A stretch of 64,000 bases of DNA, taken from JAPKYZ01 sp033763835 (GTDB lineage Bacteria > Acidobacteriota > Terriglobia > Bryobacterales > Bryobacteraceae). The stretch lies in assembly GCA_033763835.1 (NCBI GenBank), contig JANRJS010000037.1, positions 62,001 to 126,000 on the forward strand, written 5' to 3'. This document shows positions 42,765 through 51,032 of this stretch, piece by piece. Position numbers and translations under genes: made by a program. Positions within the stretch are counted from its first letter, which is position 1. Each line of letters starts with the position of its first letter. The notes under the pieces are model-generated. The model had not been told where the DNA came from. It searched no databases and was given only the letters and a program-made list of their open reading frames with translations.

Positions 42765-43646
42765 CTAGAATACCAAGGACTTCGCGGCGCTGGACAGGCG
42801 CTCGCGCTCGGCGGCACTTAGCGGCCCCAACGGCTCCGCCATCGTCGTCCCGCAAATTCCCAGCACTTCGAGCGCCGCCTTGATCCCCGGCAGAAAGCCC
42901 ACAGCACGGCCGGGGATGGTGTAAAGCTCGCGGCCCACGCGCTCGACGATCGCTCCGAGTTCCGCCACTCGCGCCCGGTCGCCCGTCCGCATCGCTCTCA
43001 CCAACTCCACATACACCCGCGGCAAGAAGTTCGCGCCGCCGGTAATCCCTCCCACCGCGCCCGCGTCGAGCGCCTCGATCAGCGTCTCCTCCGGACCCCA
43101 CCACACCGGTAACTCCGGAACCAGCCGCCGCACCTCGCGCAATCGCTCGACATCGCCGCCCGAATCCTTAAACCCGGCCACGCCCGGCAACTCCGCCGCC
43201 GCACGCACCAACTGCGGCTCCAGGCGAACTTTCGTGAACACCGGAATGTTGTAGAGATACACCGGCAGCGGCAATCTCGGAACGACTCTTTCGAGATATC
43301 CAAGCACTTCCCCTTCGGTCAGCGCGAAATAGAATGGCGGCGTCAGCACCACCGCCGCCGCGCCCGCGTTCGCCGCGGCATCGGCCAATCGTAACGCGTC
43401 GTCCGTCGAAGCCTCGATTAAACCGACCAATACTGGCAAACCGGCACCGGTCGAGCGCCTCACCAACTCCCCCTTCAGTTCGCCCGGCAAGCTCGGCCCT
43501 TCGCCCGTCGTGCCCAAAACGAACACTCCGTCGACACCGCCTTGGGCGACATGCGCGAGCAGACGTTCGAACCCAGAAACATCGAGCGTTCCGGAATCGG
43601 TCAACGGGGTAACTAAAGGTGGGATGATGCCGTGCGGCGGGAGCAT
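42765..43646 (-). CDS. Dihydrodipicolinate synthase/N-acetylneuraminate lyase family protein
   Basis: 293-residue class I aldolase TIM barrel. Family signs are IIPPLVTPLTDSGTLDVSGF, VFVLGTTGEGPSL with the TTGEG carboxylate site, VYLYNIPVFT with the catalytic tyrosine, and LPGVAGFKDSGGDVERL with the Schiff-base lysine. The later part (WWGPEETLIEALDAGAVGGI; RVYVELVRAMRTGDRARVAE) is standard. DapA itself is one possibility, but other members cleave sugar acids, and no lysine-pathway genes are adjacent. It lies between two tRNA genes on the same strand. Confidence 0.85.
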   Translation of the reverse strand: MLPPHGIIPPLVTPLTDSGTLDVSGFERLLAHVAQGGVDGVFVLGTTGEGPSLPGELKGELVRRSTGAGLPVLVGLIEASTDDALRLADAAANAGAAAVVLTPPFYFALTEGEVLGYLERVVPRLPLPVYLYNIPVFTKVRLEPQLVRAAAELPGVAGFKDSGGDVERLREVRRLVPELPVWWGPEETLIEALDAGAVGGITGGANFLPRVYVELVRAMRTGDRARVAELGAIVERVGRELYTIPGRAVGFLPGIKAALEVLGICGTTMAEPLGPLSAAERERLSSAAKSLVF

Positions 43647-43652
43647 GGAGTC

Positions 43653-43746
<94 letters not shown>

Positions 43747-43755
43747 GCGCGTGGC

Positions 43756-44502
43756 CTAATAGAAGTCTAACATGTTGTCCCAAAAGCGCCGCAGATCGCC
43801 CGCCAAGGGAACTTCAAACCGCTCCTCCCGCTCGCCGAAAAACGTCGCCGACTCGCAGTGCAGCGCCTGCCGGTTAAGCGGTAACGCCGCCGCCAACCGC
43901 GCCGTGAACCCGCGTTCGATGAACTCGATATAGAGCGATTCGTCCGGGCCGTACAGCTTGTCGCCCGTTACCGGATGGCCCATCCAAGCCGCATGCACGC
44001 GAATCTGATGCAGGCGGCCGGTTTCGGGAATCGCCCGAACCAACGTCCGTCCACCGCGCGTTTCGACCGGCTCGAAGTGCGTCACAGCCTGCTGGCCGTC
44101 TTCGCGAACGGCGCGCTTGGTCCACACCGCCGAGCCTTCGGCTTTCCCGATCGGGCGGTCCACCGTGACCGCGTCCCGCCACTCACCCTCGACGATCGCG
44201 AGATACGTCTTCTTTACCCGGCGCTCCTGGACGGCGCGCTGCAATTGCGACCCTCGCTCGCGAGTCTTCGCCACCAGCCACACGCCCGAAGTTTCACGAT
44301 CCAGCCGGAACGGCATATGCGCCACTTCGAGGCCGAAGTACTCGCGCGCCGCCCCGATCAAGCTGGACCATGGCCCGTGTTTGGAAGGGTGGCAGACCAC
44401 CAGCGGCGGCTTTGCTAGCACCACCAGATCGGTCCGATCCTCGACGATCCAGCCCCCGAATTCTTCGGGCGTAACCAGCCAACCCCAATCCGTCGCGGGC
44501 AA
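43756..44502 (-). CDS. RluA-family pseudouridine synthase
   Basis: 248-residue RNA pseudouridine synthase. The catalytic motif is HMPFRLDRETSGVWLVAKT with D68; KKTYLAIVEGEW, ETGRLHQIRVHAAWMGHPVT and GDKLYGP complete the RluA signature. No S4 domain precedes it, so it belongs to the RluA/RluC-like branch without that domain, acting on rRNA or tRNA. Start is TTG at 44502, only 6 bases from the divergent kdsB start, which is tight for two promoters. Confidence 0.9.
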   Translation of the reverse strand: MPATDWGWLVTPEEFGGWIVEDRTDLVVLAKPPLVVCHPSKHGPWSSLIGAAREYFGLEVAHMPFRLDRETSGVWLVAKTRERGSQLQRAVQERRVKKTYLAIVEGEWRDAVTVDRPIGKAEGSAVWTKRAVREDGQQAVTHFEPVETRGGRTLVRAIPETGRLHQIRVHAAWMGHPVTGDKLYGPDESLYIEFIERGFTARLAAALPLNRQALHCESATFFGEREERFEVPLAGDLRRFWDNMLDFY

Positions 44503-44508
44503 GCCGGT

Positions 44509-45282
44509 ATGCTACCATCGAGCGTGCCGGTCAAGATTTTGGGCGTGATTCCCGCCCGCTTTGCCTCCACAAGATTCCCCGGTAAAGCTCTCGCCCCTCT
44601 CGCCGGCAAACCACTTCTTCAGCATGTCTTTGAGCGCGCTTCGCTCGCGCGCTACTTACACCGGTTAGTGATCGCCACCGACGACGACCGCATCGAGCGC
44701 GCCGCGCGGAGTTTCGGAGCGCACGTCCGCCGCACCCGCGCCGATCATCCCTCTGGCACGGACCGCTGCGCCGAGGCCGCCTCCGCCGAAACCGCCGACG
44801 TGATCGTCAACATCCAGGGCGACGAGCCGTTGATCGACCCCGGCGCGATCGACGCCGCCGTGCTCGCCTTGCTCGACGATCCCAACACCGCGATGGCGAC
44901 GCTTAAGAAGCGGATCTTCGACCGCAACGAACTCGAAAATCCGAACGTGGTGAAAGTGGTCGCCGCGCTCGACGGCGGAGCGATCTATTTCTCGCGGCAT
45001 CCCATCCCGTTTCCGCGCGACGGAGAACCGGTGGAATGTTTCAAACATATCGGCCTTTACGTGTACCGGCGGGAACTGCTGATGGCGTATCCCGATCTGC
45101 CCGTGGGTCCGCTCGAGAAGGCCGAGAAGCTGGAACAGTTGCGGGCTCTCGAAAACGGCTTCCGCATCCGCGTGGCGGAAACGGATTACGAATCGATCGG
45201 CGTGGATACCCCGTCCGATCTCGATCGAGTGAACGCGCTTTTTTCGACATCGGGGTTTGAGGTGGCCCTTTCGAATGGCTAA
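44509..45282 (+). CDS. kdsB: 3-deoxy-manno-octulosonate cytidylyltransferase
   Basis: 257-residue enzyme activating KDO with CTP for LPS core synthesis. Motifs: ILGVIPARFASTRFPGKALA, GKPLLQHVFERA, VIATDDDRIERAARSFGAHV, HPSGTDRCAEAA, DVIVNIQGDEPLIDPGAID, YFSRHPIPFPRD, HIGLYVYRRELL and LEQLRALENGFRIRVAETD. Length is normal. The ATG at 44509 has no clear Shine-Dalgarno and GTG at 44524 is an alternative. Its end overlaps the pyrG start by eight bases. Confidence 0.95.
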   Translation: MLPSSVPVKILGVIPARFASTRFPGKALAPLAGKPLLQHVFERASLARYLHRLVIATDDDRIERAARSFGAHVRRTRADHPSGTDRCAEAASAETADVIVNIQGDEPLIDPGAIDAAVLALLDDPNTAMATLKKRIFDRNELENPNVVKVVAALDGGAIYFSRHPIPFPRDGEPVECFKHIGLYVYRRELLMAYPDLPVGPLEKAEKLEQLRALENGFRIRVAETDYESIGVDTPSDLDRVNALFSTSGFEVALSNG

Positions 45283-46918
45283 GTACATCTTCGTCACCGG
45301 CGGCGTGGTTTCGAGCCTGGGGAAAGGCATCGCCGCCGCTTCCATCGGCTGTTTGCTCGAAAGCCGCGGGTTGAAGGTCGCGATGCAGAAATTCGACCCG
45401 TACCTGAACGTCGATCCGGGTACGATGAGCCCGTTTCAGCACGGCGAAGTGTTTGTCACCGACGACGGCGCGGAAACCGATCTCGACCTGGGACACTACG
45501 AGCGTTTCACTCACGCGCCCCTGTCGCAAGCCAACAATCTCACCAGCGGACGGATCTACGAATCGATCATCGCCCGGGAGCGGCGCGGCGACTACTTAGG
45601 GAAAACGGTCCAAGTGATTCCTCATGTCACCGACGAGATTAAGTCCGCGTTGCGAAAAGTGTCGGTCGGCGTCGACGTCGTCATCGCCGAAATCGGCGGC
45701 ACCGTCGGCGACATCGAGAGTCTGCCGTTTCTCGAGGCGATCCGCCAGATGCGGCACGAAGTAGGCCGCGACAACGCCGTATTCGTTCACGTCACGCTGG
45801 TGCCCTGGATTTCCGCGGCGCAGGAGCTGAAAACCAAGCCTACGCAGCATTCGGTGAAGGAACTGCGCGCGATCGGTATCCAGCCCGACGTGCTGTTGTG
45901 CCGCAGTGAGCGTCCTTTGCTCGAGGACCTAAAGTCGAAGATCGCGCTCTTCTGCGACGTCGAGCCGGAGAGCGTAATCACCGCGCCCGACGTCGAGACG
46001 GTGTACGAAGTACCGCTGGTATTCGCCGATCAGAAAGTCGACGAGAACCTGCTGCACTTACTGAAAATCGACGCCGGACCGCGGCAAATCGACCGCTGGA
46101 AGGCGATGGTGGCGCGGGTCAAAGACAATACCGCCGATCACGTCGATATCGCGCTGGTGGGCAAGTACGTCGAATATGAAGACAGCTATAAAAGCCTCAA
46201 AGAAGCGCTAATGCACGGTGCGCTGGCGCATGGCCTGAAGTGCAACATTACTTGGATCGAATCCGAGGCGATGCAATGGCCGAAATGCGCGACGGACTTG
46301 GAGCGGTTCGACGGGATCCTCGTTCCCGGCGGGTTCGGCAAGCGCGGCATCGAAGGCATGCTCGAAGCGATCCGGTACGCGCGCGAATCGAAGACTCCGT
46401 ACTTCGGGATTTGCCTGGGCATGCAGACGATGGTGATCGAGTTCGCGCGCAACGTTTGCGGCCTCGCGCAAGCCGATTCCACCGAGTTTCATCCCGACAC
46501 GCCGCACCGCGTGATTTACAAGTTGCGCGAGTTGAAGGGCGTCGACGAACTCGGCGGCACCATGCGGCTAGGCGCATACACTTGCCAGTTAGCCGAAGGA
46601 AGTTTCGCGCGCGAGGCGTACGGCGCGGCGGAGATTAGCGAGCGCCACCGGCATCGCTACGAATTCAACCGCGAGTACGAACCTATCCTCACCCAGCACG
46701 GATTGCGCCTTTCCGGCCAAACTCCCGACGGCACCTACGTCGAGATTTGCGAAATCCCCGATCATCCCTGGTTCCTGGGTTGCCAGTTTCACCCTGAGTT
46801 CAAATCGAAACCCCTCGAACCGCATCCCCTGTTCGCCGCATTCATCGGCGCGGCGTGGAAACAACGCCAACAGAGGCTTTCGAAACAGACGCAGCCCCTG
46901 TTTGCGAACGGGAATTAG
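45275..46918 (+). CDS. pyrG: CTP synthase
   Basis: 547-residue enzyme making CTP from UTP, ATP and glutamine. The synthase half has KYIFVTGGVVSSLGKGIAAA, KFDPYLNVDPGTMSPFQHGE, VTDDGAETDLDLGHYERF and EIGGTVGDIESLPFLEAIRQ. The glutamine amidotransferase half has LVPGGFGKRGIEGMLEAIRY, GICLGMQTMVIEFARNVCGL with the nucleophilic Cys, and FLGCQFHPEFKSKP with His and Glu. ATG at 45275 is placed within the kdsB stop (ATGGCTAA); the CTP made is used directly by KdsB. Confidence 0.97.
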   Translation: MAKYIFVTGGVVSSLGKGIAAASIGCLLESRGLKVAMQKFDPYLNVDPGTMSPFQHGEVFVTDDGAETDLDLGHYERFTHAPLSQANNLTSGRIYESIIARERRGDYLGKTVQVIPHVTDEIKSALRKVSVGVDVVIAEIGGTVGDIESLPFLEAIRQMRHEVGRDNAVFVHVTLVPWISAAQELKTKPTQHSVKELRAIGIQPDVLLCRSERPLLEDLKSKIALFCDVEPESVITAPDVETVYEVPLVFADQKVDENLLHLLKIDAGPRQIDRWKAMVARVKDNTADHVDIALVGKYVEYEDSYKSLKEALMHGALAHGLKCNITWIESEAMQWPKCATDLERFDGILVPGGFGKRGIEGMLEAIRYARESKTPYFGICLGMQTMVIEFARNVCGLAQADSTEFHPDTPHRVIYKLRELKGVDELGGTMRLGAYTCQLAEGSFAREAYGAAEISERHRHRYEFNREYEPILTQHGLRLSGQTPDGTYVEICEIPDHPWFLGCQFHPEFKSKPLEPHPLFAAFIGAAWKQRQQRLSKQTQPLFANGN

Positions 46919-46925
46919 TCCGCCC

Positions 46926-47720
46926 ATGGAGATTAGCCGCGGCGGTGGACTGGCATTGATCGCCGGGCCGTGTGTCATCGAGAGTGAAGAGCACGTTTTG
47001 TTTCTCGCGCGCTCGATCCGCGAGATCGCGGGCGATTACATTTTCAAAGCGTCGTTCGACAAAGCGAACCGGTCGAGCGTCAATTCCTACCGCGGGCCGG
47101 GACTGAGCGAAGGGTTGCGGATTCTCATGCAAGTGAAAGCGCTTGGGCTGAGCGTCCTCACCGACATTCACGAGCCTTCGCAAGCCGCACCGGTGGCCGA
47201 GGTTTGCGACATCCTTCAGATTCCCGCGTTTCTTTGCCGTCAAACGGACCTTCTGGTCGAAGCGGGCCGGACCGGAAAAACGGTGAACATAAAGAAGGGT
47301 CAGTTCGTTTCGCCGCGCGATATTTTGCTTGCGGCGGAAAAGGTCGCTTCTACTGGCAATACAAACATCGTGCTCACCGAGCGCGGCACTTCGTTCGGCT
47401 ACAACAATCTCGTCGTCGATATGCGCGGATTGAAGATCATGCGCGACGCGGGCTATCCCGTGGTCTTCGACGCCACGCATAGCGTGCAACTGCCCGGAGC
47501 GTCCGGCGCATCGTCGGGCGGCGCTCCCGAATTCATTCCCACGCTTGCGGGCGCGGCGGCCGGAGCGGGCATCGACGGCCTGTTCGTCGAGGTTCACGAA
47601 GAGCCTTCGCGAGCCTTATCCGACGGCGCGAACGCCCTGCGGCTCGACGCTTTGGTGGAGTTACTCGCCAAAGTAGAGAACATTCACCGCTCAGCTAACG
47701 ATTCCCGGAGAACGGCCTGA
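46926..47720 (+). CDS. kdsA: 3-deoxy-8-phosphooctulonate synthase
   Basis: 264-residue KDO-8-phosphate synthase condensing phosphoenolpyruvate with arabinose 5-phosphate. Motifs: LALIAGPCVIESEEHVLFLA, FKASFDKANRSSVNSYRGPG, LGLSVLTDIHEPSQAAPVAE, CDILQIPAFLCRQTDLLVEA, VNIKKGQFVSPRDILLAAEK and LTERGTSFGYNNLVVDMRGL. ATG at 46926 follows the pyrG stop by 7 bases; an upstream TTG in frame lies inside pyrG and was not used. The cysteine in AGPCVIES suggests the metal-dependent class. Confidence 0.95.
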   Translation: MEISRGGGLALIAGPCVIESEEHVLFLARSIREIAGDYIFKASFDKANRSSVNSYRGPGLSEGLRILMQVKALGLSVLTDIHEPSQAAPVAEVCDILQIPAFLCRQTDLLVEAGRTGKTVNIKKGQFVSPRDILLAAEKVASTGNTNIVLTERGTSFGYNNLVVDMRGLKIMRDAGYPVVFDATHSVQLPGASGASSGGAPEFIPTLAGAAAGAGIDGLFVEVHEEPSRALSDGANALRLDALVELLAKVENIHRSANDSRRTA

Positions 47721-47751
47721 AACGCTCCGGGGCTGCCGTGCACAATTGACC

Positions 47752-48651
47752 ATGATGCAAAAGCGCAGCGTTATTTGCCTACTGCCCGCGCTCATCGCCG
47801 CTACCGGTTGCGGAGTTACGCGGCGTGGAGGCCCAAAACCGCCGCCCGCGATCCATGCGGCGAGCTATTTGGAGGCGGACTACAAGGCCGATCTGGCCGC
47901 TTACGGTACCGCCGATTTGGCTGCGCGAACTCGTTTACGCGACAAAATGATCGACAATTTCCAGGCCGAAATCGAGGTTGCCTACGCGGACTTCGAGGGG
48001 CAACTTTACGGCGGGCGTGCCGGTGCCTTGATCGCGGGCGACTTCGTCAAGTTGGGCCTGGGTGCGGCGGCGACGCTTGGCCGGGGCGAGCGCACTAAGT
48101 CGATCCTCGCCGCCCTACTGACCGGAGTGACGGGATTCGATCTGTCGGTCGACAAAAATTTATTCCAGCAACAAACCACCCAAGCGATCATCAGTTCGAT
48201 GCGGGCGGCGCGCGACCGTGTGCGGTTGCGGATCGCCGAACGGAGGCGGAGCGACGATGGGACCTATTCCTGGTATGGTGCGCGTGTCGATCTCGTCGAA
48301 TTGCTAACCGCCGGAACCTTACGGGAAGGCGTGCAGCAGTTACATCAAAAGGCGGCGGCGAGCGCAGGCGCGGCGGCGGAAGAGCTGAACGTGACGTTGG
48401 TGGCAGCGGTGACGCCGCAAGATTTGGCCGACTCGAGAAAGTTAGATGCGGCCGTGCGACGAGCGTTCGTGAGCAATAACCTAGCCAAGGTGCGCGATTT
48501 TCTGAAAGCGCTCGGTTCGGAGGTGGACAACAACACCACGGAGGCTAAGCTCGAAGCCGAATACAAATCGCAAGCGAAGAAAGCCGAAACGGATTCCGCA
48601 TTCCGCAAAAAGTATTTCGACGAGGCGAAAAAGGCCGGACTTATCGATTGA
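47752..48651 (+). CDS. Lipoprotein of unknown function
   Basis: 299-residue protein. The N-terminus MMQKRSVICLLPALIAATGC has a lipoprotein signal with C20 as the lipidated cysteine after AAT-G. The mature part is strongly helical: YLEADYKADLAAYGTADLAA, KMIDNFQAEIEVAYADFEGQ, a glycine/alanine-rich middle (GRAGALIAGDFVKLGLGAAA) and a charged C-terminus (KLEAEYKSQAKKAETDSAF). I recognise no family. Starts at 47752 or 47755 cannot be separated. It follows kdsA by 31 bases and precedes a small protein by 7 bases; these two appear to form a pair. Confidence 0.65.
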   Translation: MMQKRSVICLLPALIAATGCGVTRRGGPKPPPAIHAASYLEADYKADLAAYGTADLAARTRLRDKMIDNFQAEIEVAYADFEGQLYGGRAGALIAGDFVKLGLGAAATLGRGERTKSILAALLTGVTGFDLSVDKNLFQQQTTQAIISSMRAARDRVRLRIAERRRSDDGTYSWYGARVDLVELLTAGTLREGVQQLHQKAAASAGAAAEELNVTLVAAVTPQDLADSRKLDAAVRRAFVSNNLAKVRDFLKALGSEVDNNTTEAKLEAEYKSQAKKAETDSAFRKKYFDEAKKAGLID

Positions 48652-48658
48652 GGCGAAC

Positions 48659-48994
48659 ATGACTACCGAAACCCACTTTATCGACGGTAAGCAAACGCTG
48701 GAACAGCAGCAAGATGCGCTGAATTTCGTGCAGAACCTCCGGTCGCGGAAGGTGATCGACTACGCGAAAAGCTCGCAATCCAACGCTACCGTGAAGGCCA
48801 ACGCGGCGGTTTCGATCGACGTTCCGCTAGCCGATCCGCAACCGGGAGCGCTAGCGTTGGTAGCGGTAACGGCGGCCAATCCGGCGGCGACGATCATCGC
48901 GGAGCAGTTGGCGGCGGGCAACGGCATCGTATTCCACCAAAAACTCTTCGTCGGCGGGGCCGAAACCGAAGTGCTGGGATTCCGTAAATTGTAG
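48659..48994 (+). CDS. Small hypothetical protein
   Basis: 111-residue protein with no signal peptide. N-terminal helix (QTLEQQQDALNFVQNLRSRK) is followed by a beta-rich part with VKANAAVSIDVPLADPQPGA, LALVAVTAANPAATIIAEQL and VFHQKLFVGGAETEVLGFRK. No family recognised. It starts 7 bases after the lipoprotein stop, with GAGGCG before the ATG. A hairpin at 49044-49061 follows. Confidence 0.6.
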   Translation: MTTETHFIDGKQTLEQQQDALNFVQNLRSRKVIDYAKSSQSNATVKANAAVSIDVPLADPQPGALALVAVTAANPAATIIAEQLAAGNGIVFHQKLFVGGAETEVLGFRKL

Positions 48995-49043
48995 GCTCGG
49001 CGCGCTATTTTTGTGTTAAGGCTCGACCTGCTCGCGGACTTGC

Positions 49044-49061
49044 TCGCCCGGGTGCGGGCGA
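49044..49061. terminator. Hairpin between convergent genes
   Basis: TCGCCCG (49044-49050) and CGGGCGA (49055-49061) form a 7-bp stem with the tetraloop GGTG between the small protein gene and the convergent amidohydrolase gene. No T-run follows. Confidence 0.45.
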
Positions 49062-49072
49062 TCCACGCGGCT

Positions 49073-50455
49073 CTAATTGGCCCGAACTAGGCCCGCCGTG
49101 CGCTTGTGAATCACCCCGTCTTTCATCACGACCGCGAAGTTCTTGCCGGGTTCGGCCAGCAGTTCGAGGTTCGCCAGCGGATCGCCTTCGACGAGCAGCA
49201 GATCGGCGAGGGCGTCTACTTCCACCACCCCTAGCCGTCCCGAATAAGGCGAACGCGGGCCGCTCAGCGCCAGCAATTGCGCATTGTCGTAGGTGATGAG
49301 TTTGACGATCTCGGCCGGCGTAAACCATTCGCGCAGCGCTAAAATCAACCGATTTTGCTCGGCGCTCATTTCCGGTTCGAACAGTAAGTCCGTCCCCCAA
49401 CCCAGCTTTACGCCGTACTTTCGGGCCATTCGCCAGACGCGCGCGTTGCCTTCGATGACGGGCTTCCGCTTCTCTCTGCGCTCCGGCGTCATATTCGGGG
49501 TCGATTCGATGAGATTCTGTCCGCTCAGCCAAACCCCTTTTTGCGCCATCAACTCGACCGTGGGTTCGTCCAGCAGTTGGCCGTGTTCCACGCATTTCAC
49601 GCCCGCTTCGATCGCGCGCCGCACCGCGCGGGGCGTATACGCGTGGACCGTGACATACGTATTCCAATCCTCGGCCGACTCGACGGCGGCTTGCATCTCC
49701 TCCAGCGAGTACTGCGTGACGTCGATCGGATCGTAAACGGACGACGTCCCGCCTCCGGCCATCAGCTTGATTTGGCTGGCGCCCCGGCGCAAATTTTCGC
49801 GAACGGCCGTTCGTACCTCGTCCTTGCCGTCGGCGATAAAGGTGGCGGCGTAGGTCTCCGCCCGCGACGGTTTCCCGAAAAATCGCCGCGACGTTTCCTC
49901 GACCGTCCGAAAGTCGCCGTGGCCGGAGGTCTGCGAAATCATCGCCCCCGAAGGCCAGACGCGCGGACCGGCGATCTTCCCCGAATCGATCGCCCGCTTA
50001 AGAGGAAAAATCGGCCCGCCCACGTCGCGAACCGCCGTGAACCCTTGCAGCAGCATTTGCCGCGAATACTTGGCGGCGGAGGCCGCGATTTGCTGGTCCG
50101 TCAGCTTAGGATCGTAAAGCTGGGTGATCAGCAAACTCCCGAACACCAGGTGCACGTGGACGTCGATCAATCCCGGCATTAGGGTGCGCTCCCGGCCCTC
50201 GACGACCGTCGCGCCCGGTGCGGCGGCGACCGAGGAACCGATCGCGGCGATCCGGTTACCGCGAACGAGAACGTCCGACGGCGCTCCCAGCTTGCCGTTC
50301 ACCACATCGAGCGCACGAACGTTCCGAAACACCGTTTCGGTAGATCGGGCGAGCGATTGTTGCGCGTTCGCCATCCCCCCGGTTAGCGCGTAAAGTCCGC
50401 CAAGAGAAACGAACGGCCGCCGACCCCACAAGCCATCCTCCCGATATGGCGGCAT
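49073..50455 (-). CDS. Exported metal-dependent amidohydrolase
   Basis: 460-residue member of the amidohydrolase superfamily, close to prolidase/imidazolonepropionase-like enzymes. N-terminal signal-like region (PFVSLGGLYALTGGMANAQQ). Metal motifs: PGLIDVHVHLVFG (HxH), ASQIKLMAGGGTSS with the lysine likely carboxylated, YVTVHAYTP, VKCVEHGQLLDEP and LGWGTDLLFEPE. Substrate probably a dipeptide or small amide. ATG at 50455 is used; TTG at 50431 is preceded by GGGAGG at a suitable distance and is a real alternative. It follows the Spy-like gene by 3 bases. Confidence 0.8.
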   Translation of the reverse strand: MPPYREDGLWGRRPFVSLGGLYALTGGMANAQQSLARSTETVFRNVRALDVVNGKLGAPSDVLVRGNRIAAIGSSVAAAPGATVVEGRERTLMPGLIDVHVHLVFGSLLITQLYDPKLTDQQIAASAAKYSRQMLLQGFTAVRDVGGPIFPLKRAIDSGKIAGPRVWPSGAMISQTSGHGDFRTVEETSRRFFGKPSRAETYAATFIADGKDEVRTAVRENLRRGASQIKLMAGGGTSSVYDPIDVTQYSLEEMQAAVESAEDWNTYVTVHAYTPRAVRRAIEAGVKCVEHGQLLDEPTVELMAQKGVWLSGQNLIESTPNMTPERREKRKPVIEGNARVWRMARKYGVKLGWGTDLLFEPEMSAEQNRLILALREWFTPAEIVKLITYDNAQLLALSGPRSPYSGRLGVVEVDALADLLLVEGDPLANLELLAEPGKNFAVVMKDGVIHKRTAGLVRAN

Positions 50456-50458
50456 GGC

Positions 50459-50932
50459 TCACTTCACCAGTGGCACGACCGACGCGACTTCGAGATCCAG
50501 CAGGCTCTCCAGTTGCAGCTCCACCTGGAAAAACTTCGCGGCAACGGTAGGCGAAATTTCCTTCGACATCCGGTCGAAGTATTTCCGCCGCAGGTCTACC
50601 CGCTTCTTCTGAAAATCCAACAGACGGCGCCCCAAATCCCGAGCCGTCGGTTCGGAGAGGTTCTCCCACGCCGCCGCATACTCTTTGATTAAGTTGAATC
50701 GGTCGTCGTTGAGCTTCGAAAGATCGTTTTCGTAACTACGGTGCAGCGGCCAGAACTTACCCGCTTGATCTTCGCTCAGCGTGAGATTCTGCCGGACGAT
50801 CTCGACTTTCTTCGTCTTGATGCCCGACCGCATCAAAGCCACATACCCATCGGGAATCCCGCCGAGATCCTGAGCGGCAAGGTTGAGAGCCGACGCGAGA
50901 GCCATAGCTCCCACACACATCCAGCGTTTCAT
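50459..50932 (-). CDS. Small periplasmic protein, Spy/CpxP-like
   Basis: 157-residue exported helical protein with signal peptide MKRWMCVGAMALASALNLAA. The mature part has LTLSEDQAGKFWPLHRSYEN, DLSKLNDDRFNLIKEYAAAW and DLGRRLLDFQKKRVDLRRKY, like the Spy/CpxP LTxxQ family of periplasmic chaperones; the LSEDQ element stands in for LTxxQ. ATG at 50932 is preceded at 7 bases by GGAGGA. The amidohydrolase gene follows after 3 bases, suggesting translational coupling. Confidence 0.68.
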   Translation of the reverse strand: MKRWMCVGAMALASALNLAAQDLGGIPDGYVALMRSGIKTKKVEIVRQNLTLSEDQAGKFWPLHRSYENDLSKLNDDRFNLIKEYAAAWENLSEPTARDLGRRLLDFQKKRVDLRRKYFDRMSKEISPTVAAKFFQVELQLESLLDLEVASVVPLVK

Positions 50933-51032
50933 TGAATAGTCCTCCTGGACCGCCTCGTTAAACGACGGAGACGATCGACCTGTCACCTGAGTGTACTGCG
51001 TCGCGATTACAACCGTGTAACCCAAGGCGCGA

